Assembly: GCF_000186865.1 (NCBI RefSeq)
Contig: NW_008705562.1
Coordinates: 3,266,743-3,323,213 of the forward strand
Direction: 5' to 3'
Origin: Aureococcus anophagefferens
Taxonomy: Eukaryota; Sar; Pelagophyceae; Pelagomonadales; Pelagomonadaceae
DNA: 56,471 nucleotides
A program made the position numbers and the translations under genes. Positions 39,801-48,390 of the stretch are shown here, in pieces. Below the pieces are notes generated by a model that did no database searches, was not told the origin of the DNA, and saw only the letters and a list, made by a program, of their open reading frames with translations. Position 1 is the stretch's first letter, and every line of letters begins with the position of its first letter.

Positions 39801-40268
39801 GAGGCGCTGGTGGCCGCCGCAGCCGCAGTCGCCCGTCGCCGCGTCGACGCCCGTCGTCGTCGCGTTGTCGCACGCGAGACACACCGAGTTGTCGCTCGCG
39901 CTCGTCTCGGCGCAGGGGAGGCAGCGCAGCGCGCCGCACCGGCCGTCGACGTCGCAGCCCTCGGCGAGCGAAAACAGCCGCGAGCCGACGGGGCACCGGC
40001 ACCGGAGCGCGTTGCCCGCGCCGTCCGCGTAGCGGCCGTCGCCGACGAGCGCGTCGTCGCCCATGTCGGCGCAGGGCGCGCAGCGCATGTCGATGGTGTC
40101 GTAGAACTCGGCGGACCCGCAGCGCAGCTGGCCCGGGTCCGCGACGACGGCCCGCGCCCAGTAGTCGATGTCGTCGTCCGGCTCGTTTTCGTCGGCCTCC
40201 TCGGCGCCCTCGTCGCCGGCGGCGCCGGAGGCGAGGGCGACCCAGAGGAGCAGCGCGAGGCGCTTCAT
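36834..40268 (-). CDS. TMEM67: Meckelin (TMEM67/MKS3) homologue
   Basis: 1144 residues in one exon. Signal peptide MKRLALLLWVALASGAAG, then a Cys-rich extracellular region (about residues 45-240; CPVGSRL, CLPCAETSASDNSVCLAC, CACAPGLF-like spacing), a beta-rich domain, and a C-terminal membrane domain with about seven spans starting near residue 610 (FAYFLLAVVGLTWLHA, VAYLVNVIVLLGRIGVHIFF). Diagnostic meckelin segments are NFYVYERFISEPVAQSFVDV, VVVFDSEYHGWYIHG and the extreme C-terminus SSYVDQRFLL, matching the VDQRFL(I/L) end of animal meckelin. A basic Ala/Arg insert (about residues 930-1010) is extra. Meckelin is a Frizzled-like protein of the ciliary transition zone. It is divergent from the DeSI-like gene by 155 bp. 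Confidence 0.95.
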   Translation of the reverse strand: MKRLALLLWVALASGAAGDEGAEEADENEPDDDIDYWARAVVADPGQLRCGSAEFYDTIDMRCAPCADMGDDALVGDGRYADGAGNALRCRCPVGSRLFSLAEGCDVDGRCGALRCLPCAETSASDNSVCLACDNATTTGVDAATGDCGCGGHQRLVERDFGGALLDAKTCVACAPGLFVTKGGGVFGGVAYDGDRYACRRCPDPRMAYSATDGACECPAPYELAGVESVGAQTCVDAAQLGLTYAAYPEAAAVRVPYRNVQSKPNGDADGVATVASETFRHYYGAAAAGCLYYDGTAAAARKCQALANLCALTQYDLGSTPCRLYDDLASLRATRNTWGAKDHLPWLFYDRDGDAVRSDGALQMEMAFTSKDRGRDHKLRFRLAKYALGGDFLGYEELNTQLFYCEAPAPSTGSGGGAAKDTSWVRYGYSLRDHFTCDLRSLWAREQVLYDLYLVDTEGLCDGAEAAAVADDGAERTECLYPVPVLNKGLKNRDGKGVNKNGKTEDGDDDIFVRRFALFDVASGVDDEAEVYGSPAMTRFLVEAKLHVIGKTKNPERFFVPYLELKYRERSRADILGSEGMRETEVDVEVEYSKSSRPFWRVADGFAYFLLAVVGLTWLHACRHWQLRHYAVDSANLPTGGFTVAYLVNVIVLLGRIGVHIFFPFVFILCSYYFVFFKLQEAAYTLLPAENRHDGKDFEYYPVRTAIISMWAFQTAVVLQIVVRMCQMEIFFVDWEPPRKPDVGKAAPVSVWRTIFVANEFSEMMTARRTSTHFVLFCLGFFLVAMGLENNATPQPDLGDLTAGHRNIALRFANTTWWWLILAFGQWLWNFYVYERFISEPVAQSFVDVCTVAKVSVVVFDSEYHGWYIHGDASYEHADDTMAALTDHLLHEASAGHAQRGLEPTLPNVTVFQMWLTPQFRRAWRSVQHKVRQSALDVFDPEEERRDREAERAAARADARDPSRPARRSRRRSAAVRASLPPPALGEAKLGSRSLFGGGRSESLASRMRKSHAAEKIAVFLKTFLGHGYKDKFALDWVAKETNLLERLTYATPQRTTPHVILQPDRTWFLGDDSWTAITFLGHDWEILMQEILTFAVADIWFRSTSLSIFLTFLLHHAIRLLCASYCEANIADSSYVDQRFLL

Positions 40269-40423
40269 CGTCGGCGGTCGCTGCCCTTTTTAGTGCGCGC
40301 CCATGCTCCGTTTACAGCTGTATCGATTTGAGAGAGTGTTCAAGGTGAAGGTGAGGCTCAACTTACTCGCAAGAGGCTGCCCCAGCATCCCCAGCACGGC
40401 GTCCAGCGCGTCGTTCGGCGTCC

Positions 40424-40996
40424 ATGGGCGGCGCCGCGTCGGCGGCGAAGCGGCGCGAGTACGAGGTCCTGCTGCATGTGTACGACTACGCTCCGGCGGG
40501 CGTGAACGGTCTCATGGGCATGCTCGGCGGCGGCGCGGGCGTGTTCATCTCCGGCGTGGAGGTCGGCGGCGTCGAGTACTGCTTCGGCGAGGGCGGCCCG
40601 CGGTCGCAGCCGCCGAAACAGCACCCGGAGGCGTACGCGTCGGCGGTCTTCAGGGAGACGATCAGCCTCGGCGCCGTCGAGCTGACGCCCAAGGAGCTCG
40701 CGCGAAAGCTCAAGCGGCTAGCGGAAGAATTCCCGGCCGCGTCGCACGACCTGCTGCGGCGGAACTGCAACCACTACGCGTCGGCCCTCGCGTCCGCGCT
40801 CGGCGCCGCGCCGCCGCCGCCGTGGCTCAACAAGCTCGCGGACGCGACGTCGACGCTCGGCGGCCTCCTGGGCTCCTTCGCGGGCTCTTTCGCGGCCGCG
40901 GCCCAGTCCCAGCCCGACCCCGCCTCGCCGCACGCCGAGGCGACCCCCGTCAACCAGTCCGCGCGCGTGCCCGTCGCGAAGGCCGTGGCCGTGTAA
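40424..40996 (+). CDS. PPPDE/DeSI-type isopeptidase-like protein lacking the usual catalytic His
   Basis: 190 residues. PPPDE (DUF862) features: an opening strand YEVLLHVYDYAP, GVFISGVEVGGVEYCFGEGG, and the Cys motif DLLRRNCNHYASAL with the LLRRNCNHF-like nucleophile. In DeSI proteases the strand before GVEV.G.EY.FG carries the catalytic His (HSGVEV or HTGVVV type). Here the codon is ATC (Ile) at that place. A Pro/Ala-rich C-terminal tail follows. It starts MGGAAS, a possible N-myristoylation signal. Active enzymes remove SUMO or ubiquitin; this one may be inactive or use another residue. Confidence 0.85.
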   Translation: MGGAASAAKRREYEVLLHVYDYAPAGVNGLMGMLGGGAGVFISGVEVGGVEYCFGEGGPRSQPPKQHPEAYASAVFRETISLGAVELTPKELARKLKRLAEEFPAASHDLLRRNCNHYASALASALGAAPPPPWLNKLADATSTLGGLLGSFAGSFAAAAQSQPDPASPHAEATPVNQSARVPVAKAVAV

Positions 40997-41125
40997 ACCA
41001 TGTCTGTCCTTGGTCGGATGTGTCTTCGCAGGCGTGGGCTGGCTCTGCTCGAGGAATCGCTTCAAAAATCTCCGGTCGCCGGCGACCCGTCCACGCGTCA
41101 CCTGTGCGCGACGACCACTCGAACC

Positions 41126-41710
41126 ATGCGCTCCCTCCCGTTCGCGCTCGTCGCAGGCGTCGCCGCGGCGCTCGCGCCCGTCGACCGCCCGCTCTGCGCC
41201 CTGCGCAAACACAAGGCCTCCCCGGTCGCCGGCGCTGGGGTCGCCCGCTACGCCTTCGACCGCGTCTCGTATGGCGGCGGCGGCGGCGGCGGCGGCGGAC
41301 GCGGCGGGCCGGACGACGAGCCCGCGCACACGGCCCTGTCGACGACCGGCGGCGCGAGCAAGGGCGGCCTCTTCAAGTTCGTCCGCGACGCCGTCGTCAA
41401 GGTCGTCTGGGTCCTCGCGTCCGCGGTGTCCACGCTCTTCGGCCTCGTGCTCTCCCCCAAGAAGTTATTCATGGCCGCCGGACTCGGCGGCGTCGCCTTC
41501 GGCGTCTACGTGGCCCTCGGCCTCCAGAGCGGACAGACGGAGCCGGAGGACCTCGGCACCTTCGACGAGCCGCCGCGCGGCGGCGCCGTCCCCGACGACG
41601 CCGTCCCCGAGGACGTCCCCGAGGACGTCATGGACGCCGTGGAGCACGTCGAGGTCGAGGAGACGCCGGTCCTCTACGAGGACGACGTGGAGATCTCCGA
41701 CGAGGAGTGA
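41126..41710 (+). CDS. Small membrane protein with signal peptide and acidic tail, unknown
   Basis: 194 residues from ATG 41126 (MRSLPFALVAGVAAALAP), a likely signal peptide and possibly the first part of a plastid leader. A Gly tract (GGC repeat at 41274-41299) is followed by two hydrophobic stretches (VVWVLASAVSTLFGLVL, LFMAAGLGGVAFGVYVALG) separated by SPKKL. The tail is strongly acidic (EDVPEDVMDAVEHVEVEE .. DEE*). No family recognised. It lies 129 bp after the DeSI-like stop on the same strand; the stop is 105 bp from the convergent USP stop. Confidence 0.6.
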   Translation: MRSLPFALVAGVAAALAPVDRPLCALRKHKASPVAGAGVARYAFDRVSYGGGGGGGGGRGGPDDEPAHTALSTTGGASKGGLFKFVRDAVVKVVWVLASAVSTLFGLVLSPKKLFMAAGLGGVAFGVYVALGLQSGQTEPEDLGTFDEPPRGGAVPDDAVPEDVPEDVMDAVEHVEVEETPVLYEDDVEISDEE

Positions 41711-41815
41711 ACGACGGTCGACGCGCGCGAAGCCCGCCGCCCCTAACGCGCCCCTAACGCCGCACACACACAGTCGAGGGGAGCTACTCGGGGGGTGGTG
41801 TCTGGGGGCGCGCGC

Positions 41816-44800
41816 TCACTCGTGGATGGTCGCGGGCGGCGGCGCCTCGCGCGCGGCGCCGTCCTTCGCGCGCCGGACCCAGTCCGGTGGCGCGATGTCC
41901 TCGCGGAGGAAGAAGAGGATGTAGGCCGCGCGCGACGGCGCGGAGACCTCGTCGTCCTCGACGACGGAGACGGAGCTGTCGTTGAAGAGGCGCCACCGCG
42001 CGTCGTCGCGCGACCGGGCCTAAAGGAGAGGGACGCGTCGGAAGAAAAGAAAAAACAAAAAAGAAGACGCGGGGCGCGTCACGTAGGCCGTGTAGTGGCC
42101 GAACTCGATGGTGCCGTAGTGGTTGACGACGGCGCAGAGGTAGTAGGTCGCGCCGTCGCCGTCGCCGTCGATGAAGCGGCCGACGTCGACGGGCGCCGTC
42201 GCGTGGACGGCGACGCAGGTCTCGAGCTTGGCGGAGTGGTAGCCGAGCATCTCGAAGCGCTTGAGGTGGACGACGAGCACGGGCGGCGACGCGGCGAGGC
42301 GCAGCTGCTTCACCGCGCGGACGCGCGCCTCGCACGTCGGGCACGCCCACGCGTCGTCGGCGTCGAGGCGCTCGCGGCCGCTGAAGAGCTTGAGGAGCCG
42401 GTCCAGGGTCAGCGTCTCGCCCGGCGCCGGCGCCGCGGCGCGCGCCAGCGCCGCGAGCCGGTCGTGGCCGTCGTCCTGGCCCGCGGCGCGCTGGCAGTCG
42501 GCTCCGTCGCGCCACTGCGCGAGGACGTGCTCGACGCGCGGCCCCGCGGGCGCGTCGCCGCGGCGCCGCTCGGGCTCGAGGCCCCAGCGCGGCAGGCCGC
42601 CGGCGAGGGGCTCGACGAGGTCGTCGTCGTCGTCGTCGCCGCCGCCGTCGCGGCGCGAGGCGGGCGCGCGCATGCGGTCCTCGGCGCGGAACCGCGCCTG
42701 CGCGTCGCAGCGGAAGAAGACGACGGGCGGCCGCCGGGGCTGCGCGCCGCGGCGGTCGTAGGGCGACGCGAAGGCCTGCGTGCGCCGCTTGCGCGCCGCG
42801 CCGTTGTAGACGCGGAGCTGCCGCGGGCTCCGCGCGGCGCCGTCGTCCGTCGCGGGCCCGCCCGCGACGGAGTCGCCGGAGGACGCGTCGTCGTCCCAGC
42901 GGCGGCCGTGGCCCCGGTCGCGCTTGCGCGTCGTCGCCGGCGGCGACCCGGGGCCGTCGCCGTCGCGCGCGTACGCGTCCGCGCGGCCCTCGCCGCGCGC
43001 GACGCCGGCCGTCGCGAGGCGCTTCGCCGTGCGCCGCTTCTCGCGCCGGGGCCGCTGGCGCGGCAGGAGGCCGTCGTCCTCGTCGCCGTCGTAGGCGCCG
43101 AACTGGTCCGCGGCGTCCGCGAAGCCCGCGAGGTCGTCGCGGCGGTCGTCGCCGTCGTCGTCGCGGCCGTCGTCGTAGGCGCCGTCTCGGCCGCGCCGCC
43201 CCGCAGGCCCGGCCGCTGGACGTCGCCGTAGCGGTCGTCGTAGTCCGCGTAGCCGTCGTCGCGGCGCGGGCCGCCGTCGTCGCCGGAGCGCGCGTCGTCG
43301 GCCGCGGCGGGGAAGGACTCGCCGTGGTCGTCGTCGTCGCCGTCGGGCGTCGCGGACCGGCGGCGGCCCCGCGAGGCGTCCCGCGCCCGCTCCGCCTCGA
43401 GGTAGGCGCCGAAGGGCTCCTCGCCGTCGTCGTCGCGCGACGCGGCGTCCGAGTAGTCGTCGTCGTCGTCGTCCGCGGACTGGTAGTGGTCCGGGTGGCG
43501 CCGCACGCGGGGCTGGTTTTCGTAGGCCCGGGGCCGCCGCGGGTCGCCGTAGGCCCGCCGCGCGGCGCTGTGGGGGTGCTCGCAGCGGGGCCGCGGCGCC
43601 GCGGGGCCGAGCGCCGCCGCGGCCGTTAGCGGCCGCTGCGTGTACGCGCGCGGGTGCTCGTAGGCGCCGCGGCGCTGCTGGACGTCGCGGCCGTAGTGGA
43701 CGGTCTGGCGCCGCGCGTCGACGGCGTGGCGGCCGTAGGGCGGCTCCCGGCGGGGCGGCCGGTGCGCGCGCGCGTCGTAGGGCTCGCCCGCGGGCGCGAA
43801 CGTCTCGTAGAGGCGCAGGTAGGCCCCCGGCTCGGGCTCCCGGGGCACGGACCGCAGCGTCGGCACGCCCCGCAACCCGCCGCGGCGGTGGTGGTAGGCG
43901 AGGTCGTCGTCGTCGACGCGGTGGTAGACGACGACGCCGACGTGGTCGCCGCTCCGCGGCGCGCGATTCCGCGGCCGCGGCGGCGCGCCGACGTCGGCTA
44001 AGGACATGGTCGGCCCGCCGCCGTCGAAGTAGGACGCGGGCGACGCGTCGCGCCGCGGCCGCCGGGGCAGCGACGGGTCCGACGACGCGGACGCGGACGC
44101 GGACGACGCGGACGAGATCCGCGAGTCGTCGTCGCCGCCGGGCTCGTCGCCCGGCCAGGGCTCGAACAAGCGCTCCTCGTTGGGGTCGCGCCGCGCGCCC
44201 GCGGGCCAGGCGATGACGTGGCCGCACTGCTCGACGTTGCCCCAGAGCCGCTCGGGCCCCGCGGCGCCGCCGCGCGGCGCGCCCGCGGCGCGGAGCGTCA
44301 TCGCGACCATCGTGATGCTGTTCTTGTTCGGCTTCTCGATCCACTTCTCCGGCCCCAGGCGCGCCGTCCGCGACGCGCCGTCGAAGCGGCCCTCGAGGAC
44401 GTAGGAGCCCTGCGCGCCCGTGCCGGACACGAAGTCGAAGACGACGCGGACCCACGCCGACGGCGGCGGCGGCGGCGCCGCCGCCGCGGGCCCGTCGCTG
44501 TGCCGGTCGTCGTCGTCGTCGTCCGTGAGGGAGCAGGACCGCTCGTCGTCGGGCTTGTCCTCGAGCTCCTCGAGGCCGACGACCTCGAAGCGGCACGCGC
44601 GCGCCTCCTTGGAGCAGTAGTACTCGCCGTAGAACGTCGCGCCGACCCCAAAGGGCCCGAAGGCGCCGCCCGGCGCGTCCAGGGCGTCGAACCCCAGGTC
44701 CCCGAAGGTCCCCGACGCCAGGGGCCGGCGCCACACGGGCTGCGTCGCCGTCCAGGGCAGGAACGCGGACGGCTCGTCGACCTCGTAGGCCACCAACTCG

Positions 44801-46685
44801 TCGGCCTGCGCGATCTCGTCGACGGGCTCGCTGAGCACGAAGACCTTGTGGATCTTGTGGTGCCAGACCTCGGTGAGCACGAGGCGCGTCCAGTCGACGC
44901 CCGGCCGCGCGAGCGCGACCTCGTGGAGGATCTCCGACGCGGGCGCGCCGGGCGCGACGAGCACGCTCTCGAAGGACGTCGCGGGCGTCGGCGTCGTCAG
45001 CTCGAGGCGCACGGCCATGCGCCGCGGCGGCGGCGCGCCCGCGGACCGCCGCAGGGGCAGCGACACGCACACGAAGGACTCGTGCGTCGTGCTGCTGTGG
45101 TCGCACCGCGGGCACCGGAGCTCCGAGACGAAGCGGCCCCCGAGCAGCTCCTCGACGCGGCTCGCGGGGCCCTCGTGGGGGGGCGCCTGGGCCTCGTCGC
45201 CCGACGACGGCTCGCCGTCGTCGTCCGTGTCCGCGACGGGCTCCGGCTCCGGCGCCGGCGCCGGCGCGGGGCCCACGGTCGGCGGCGGCGGCGGCGGGCC
45301 GCCGGCCGCGTCGCCCGCGGGCGGCAGGCCGCCGCAGAGCAGGGCCGCGGCCTCGCGGACGTCGTCGGCGTCGGCGTCGCCGTCGGCCGCGCGCCGCGCG
45401 GCCGCGTCGCGGAGCGCCTCGTCCCGCATCGCCGCCGCGGCCGCGGCCGCCGCGTCGCGCGCGTCGCGCCGCGCGCGCCGCTCCTCGCGGCGCTGGCGCG
45501 CCTTGGCGCGCGCGCGCGTGCGCTCGCGGGGCAGGTTCAGGTCCTCGTGCAGGCCGTCGAGGAGCGCCGCGAGGAACTCGTGCGCGTCGTGCTGCGAGTA
45601 GCCTGCGGAGGAGGAAAAGGGTGATTCAACGTCGCTTCAACGTGGGTGTTCCGCGCGCGCGCGCTCCAGAAAAAGCGTCCACGATCCGAGACCGTTCCGA
45701 GGGATGATCGCTCGTCCAAAAATCAGCCGAAACGAGTGGAAAACGGCCGAGATAGGAGCCTTTGAAGTTGGGAATGTCGCACCCTTGTCCTGCCCCGCGA
45801 GTAGCCCGCGAAGTCGGAGCGCCACTTGGCCATGATGCGCTTCATGTCCGACGGCCGCACGGCGAAGGCCGACGTGCGGCCCGCCGTGAGCTCCTCGGCG
45901 AGGCCCGAGAAGGCGTCGCTCACCGCGCCGCCGGAGCCCATGGAGTTGGACCGCGCGAGGCGCGCCGCGTAGGGCGCCTCGGGCCGCGGCGGCGGCGGCG
46001 GCGACAGCGGCGCGCCGGCGAGGAAGCCCTGGGGCCGCGCCGGCGACCGCCAGACGCCCCGCCCGTGCTCGGGGCTCGCCGGCGCGAAGAGCGACGCGCG
46101 GCCGCCGTCGCCGCCGTCGACGTTCTCGCAGCGCCGCGCGGGGCCGAGCGGCCGCCGCGGCGGCGTGCCGCGGGCCGCGCCGTCGCGGCCCGGCGTCGCC
46201 GGCGGCGCCGGCGCGGCCGCCGCGGGCCGCGGCGGCGTGCCCGCGGCCTCGACGAGCGCCGCGCCGCCGCCCGCGGGCTCCGCGGGGAAGAAGCCGCCGC
46301 CGCCCATCGGCGTCGCGGCCCACGCGCGGGGCTCGGCCGGCGGCGGCGCGGGGCCGGTGGAGACGCGCGCGGCGCCGCCCTCGTACGACGCGCGTGACGC
46401 CTGCGAGTCGAACGACTCGCCGCGCCGCCGCGCGCCGCCGTCGTCGGCCGCCGCGACGAAGAAGTCGCGCAGCGGGGGCACGTGGACCAGCGCCTGGAGC
46501 ACCGAGTTCATGTAGCACGTGTTCCCCAGGTTCACGAGGCCCACCGCGTCGCGCGCGGCGGCCGCGCCGCCGAAGCGGCGCCGCTTCCGCCGCGGCGGCG
46601 ACGCGAAGCCCGGGCTCGCCGCCGCGGCGCCGTTGGCCTCGTGGCCGTTGGCCCCGTTCAGGCCGCCGTTGAGCGTCCCGTTCAT
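41816..46685 (-). CDS. Large ubiquitin carboxyl-terminal hydrolase (USP family)
   Basis: Start MNGTLNGGLN at 46685. Cys box VGLVNLGNTCYMNSVLQALV (nucleophile Cys in NTCYMNS). Exon 46685-45806, introner IE10 removed, then 45602 onward. The junction rebuilds DFAGYSQHDAHEFLAALLDG, the diagnostic QHDAHEF motif, exactly. Then ELRCPRCDHSS (zinc knuckle), a long low-complexity Asp/Arg insert (about 44.1-42.6 kb), CPTCEARVRAVKQL, PPVLVVHLKRFE, and the His box HYGTIEFGHYTAY. A conventional 63-bp intron with a strong pyrimidine tract (42082-42020, GT-AG) links this to WRLFNDSSVSVVEDDEV and AYILFFLRED. A frame change near 43.2 kb is either a one-base error or a phase-0 intron (candidate 43221-43103, 119 bp). 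With that intron the four exons total 4485 nt, 1494 residues. It is a deubiquitinase of the USP4/15 type in layout. Confidence 0.88.
42020..42082 (-). other. Conventional spliceosomal intron in the USP gene
   Basis: 63 bp, GT (GTGACG) to TTTAG, with an almost uninterrupted T-rich tract before the acceptor, unlike the GC-rich surroundings. Splicing joins GHYTAY to ARSRDDARW within the USP His box. A useful contrast to the introners. Confidence 0.9.
45603..45797 (+). mobile_element. Introner IE10 (family 1, 195 bp)
   Basis: 195 bp; perfect duplication CGAGTAGC (plus strand) at 45595-45602 and 45798-45805. Ends CTGCGGAGGAGGAAAAGGGTG and its rough complement (CACCCTTGTCCTGCCCCG); the extra three bases are at the left end. 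Intron 45805-45603: GC donor (GCTACTCG), GCAG acceptor, phase 1. The TSD codes for GYS of GYSQHDAHEF, so only exact removal gives a functional USP motif. Confidence 0.94.
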
Positions 46686-47015
46686 GGCCGCCGGAGGGAC
46701 GGCGCGCGCGCCGGCCGCGGACAGGCCGCGGGAGAGATCCTCCGGCCGCGGCGGCCGCGGCGGTCCCACGGGACGGCGCGACCGCGCCCGGCGGTGCGCG
46801 CGGGTCGCCGGGCGCGGTCCGCCCGGCTCTCGGCGATACACCCGCGGCGCGTGCGGTGATACCACACAGAGCGCGCGATTAGGCAGAGCCAGAGGCCATC
46901 GTGAAGGCCCGAGAGCGGTCGAGCCCTCGCGAGTCTTCCACAAGCCAGCTGGCCGGGGGGGCGAATCGAGTGGCAAATCAGGCCTCAATCCCATGCACTG
47001 GCACCACACAACCCA
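46686..47015. other. 330-bp spacer upstream of the USP gene
   Basis: Between the USP start and the rhodanese stop, both on the minus strand. The part next to USP is extremely GC-rich; from 46850 onward it is more balanced. CCACAAG at 46939 and TGGCAAAT at 46971 resemble the TGTGGC boxes upstream of other genes. No RNA gene or frame recognised. Confidence 0.5.
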
Positions 47016-47543
47016 TTACCGCCGCCAGGCCGCCATGAAGGCGCCGAGGGGCCCGAACTTCACGGCCTCGAACCGCTCGGACGCGAAGTCCCAGGGCCGC
47101 GCGTAGACGTGGATCCTCGTCGCGGGCGCGCCCGCCGCGTCGACGAGCGCGTGGGGCCCGGATCCGTGGGCGTCGGCGTGGTGCGAATAGCAACAAATTC
47201 CCGTGGAGTTCAACACCCTGCCGCCGCGTCGTTTCGCCAGCGCGGCCGCGTACGCGCCCGACCGTCGGCCGACGGTGCACGCGACGACGACGTCGCGCGC
47301 GTCGTACTCATCGCCGGACGCTTCGAACTCGTCGCGCGACAGCGATTCGGGGATTCGTGCGACGACTCTCTCGGCGGCGCTGCGCACGTCGACCACCACC
47401 GGCCGCTTGCCCTCGTCGGCGCTGCGCATGGCCACGAGCTCCGCCGCCGACACGACGGGCACGTCGAAGGCGCCGCAGTGGAACGCGGCCGACCGCTGCG
47501 CCGCGGCCTCGCGCGACGACGACGGCGCTTCGTGCGACGTCAT
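47016..47543 (-). CDS. Rhodanese-domain protein
   Basis: 175 residues. VVSAAELVAMRSADEGKRPV then VVDVRSAAERVVARIPES is the start of a rhodanese domain. VVACTVGRRSGAYAAALAKR is the active-site loop with the catalytic Cys (C-TVGRRSG) followed by the helix carrying A..L...G, and GRVLNSTG completes the fold. Single-domain proteins of this kind transfer sulfane sulfur or act as phosphatase-like scaffolds. The C-terminal 45 residues (HALVDAAGAPATRIHVYARP, WDFASERFEAVKFGPLGAF) are not part of the domain and look like a conserved tail. No targeting sequence is obvious. Divergent from the EF-hand gene by 142 bp. Confidence 0.87.
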   Translation of the reverse strand: MTSHEAPSSSREAAAQRSAAFHCGAFDVPVVSAAELVAMRSADEGKRPVVVDVRSAAERVVARIPESLSRDEFEASGDEYDARDVVVACTVGRRSGAYAAALAKRRGGRVLNSTGICCYSHHADAHGSGPHALVDAAGAPATRIHVYARPWDFASERFEAVKFGPLGAFMAAWRR

Positions 47544-47685
47544 GCTGCCAGCGCGCCGCTCATAAGGAGCTCTCCAGCGTAGCTCTCTCAGAGTCTCACG
47601 CCGAAGATGCAGTTTATGTTTACCTCGCTGCCCCGATCACTAACGACGAGACGCGTTATGGTCCTCGCCTGAGCGCTCGCGGACC

Positions 47686-48372
47686 ATGCCCGTCATCTTG
47701 GCGCACGTCGCGGCCCACCGGGGGGTTGCCAAAGATCGCAAGGAGACCGTGGAGCAGCGATCCGTCGAGGACGCCCTCGCCGCGGGCAAGGTCTTCGACG
47801 AGCTCGACACGGACGGCACGGCCACGATCACGGCGCCCCAGCTCCGCGAGCTGCTCCAGCGCGTGACGGGCAGCGACGTGCGCGACGACGGCATGACCAT
47901 GGTGCTGAACCACGCGCGCAAGGCCGCGCCCCCGAGCAAGCGCGACGCGCCCGCGGGCGACGGCGCCGCGGGCGTCGCGTTCGGCGGCGACGACGCCGTC
48001 GCGCTGCCGAAGGACGCGGTGCTGGCCGCCGTGAGCAAGTTCCGCTACTACCTCCAGCGCGTGGACCGCATCGACCGCATCTTCGCGGAGTTCGACACGA
48101 ACAAGAGCGGCGCGCTCGAGCGCGAGCAGATCAAACGATGCCTGCAGAACCTCGAGGACTCGCTCAAGGGCTCCAAGGCCCGCGACGCCTTCGGCGTCGT
48201 GCTCCACCTCAAGGTCGCGGACGCGGACGTCGACTTCATCCTCCAGGACTGCGACCTGAACGCGGACGGCGCCATCGACAAGTCGGAGCTCCTCCCCGCG
48301 CTCGCGCGCTGGGAGCAGCTCGCGGAGGCCAAGGTCGCGGACAAGAAGTCCTGCGCGTGTATCGTCTCCTAG
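47686..48372 (+). CDS. EF-hand protein with a C-terminal CaaX prenylation motif
   Basis: 228 residues. Three or four EF-hands: VFDELDTDGTATITAPQL, FAEFDTNKSGALEREQI and LQDCDLNADGAIDKSELL have the D.D.G.I....E spacing; another loop region near residue 90 is degenerate. The protein ends KKSCACIVS*. CIVS fits a farnesylation box (X = Ser) and the Cys two residues earlier could be palmitoylated, so a membrane-bound calcium sensor is likely (inference). Only 18 bp separate its stop from the stop of the convergent CNOT10-like gene. Confidence 0.85.
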   Translation: MPVILAHVAAHRGVAKDRKETVEQRSVEDALAAGKVFDELDTDGTATITAPQLRELLQRVTGSDVRDDGMTMVLNHARKAAPPSKRDAPAGDGAAGVAFGGDDAVALPKDAVLAAVSKFRYYLQRVDRIDRIFAEFDTNKSGALEREQIKRCLQNLEDSLKGSKARDAFGVVLHLKVADADVDFILQDCDLNADGAIDKSELLPALARWEQLAEAKVADKKSCACIVS

Positions 48373-48390
48373 GGGCGGCCTGTTTAATTA

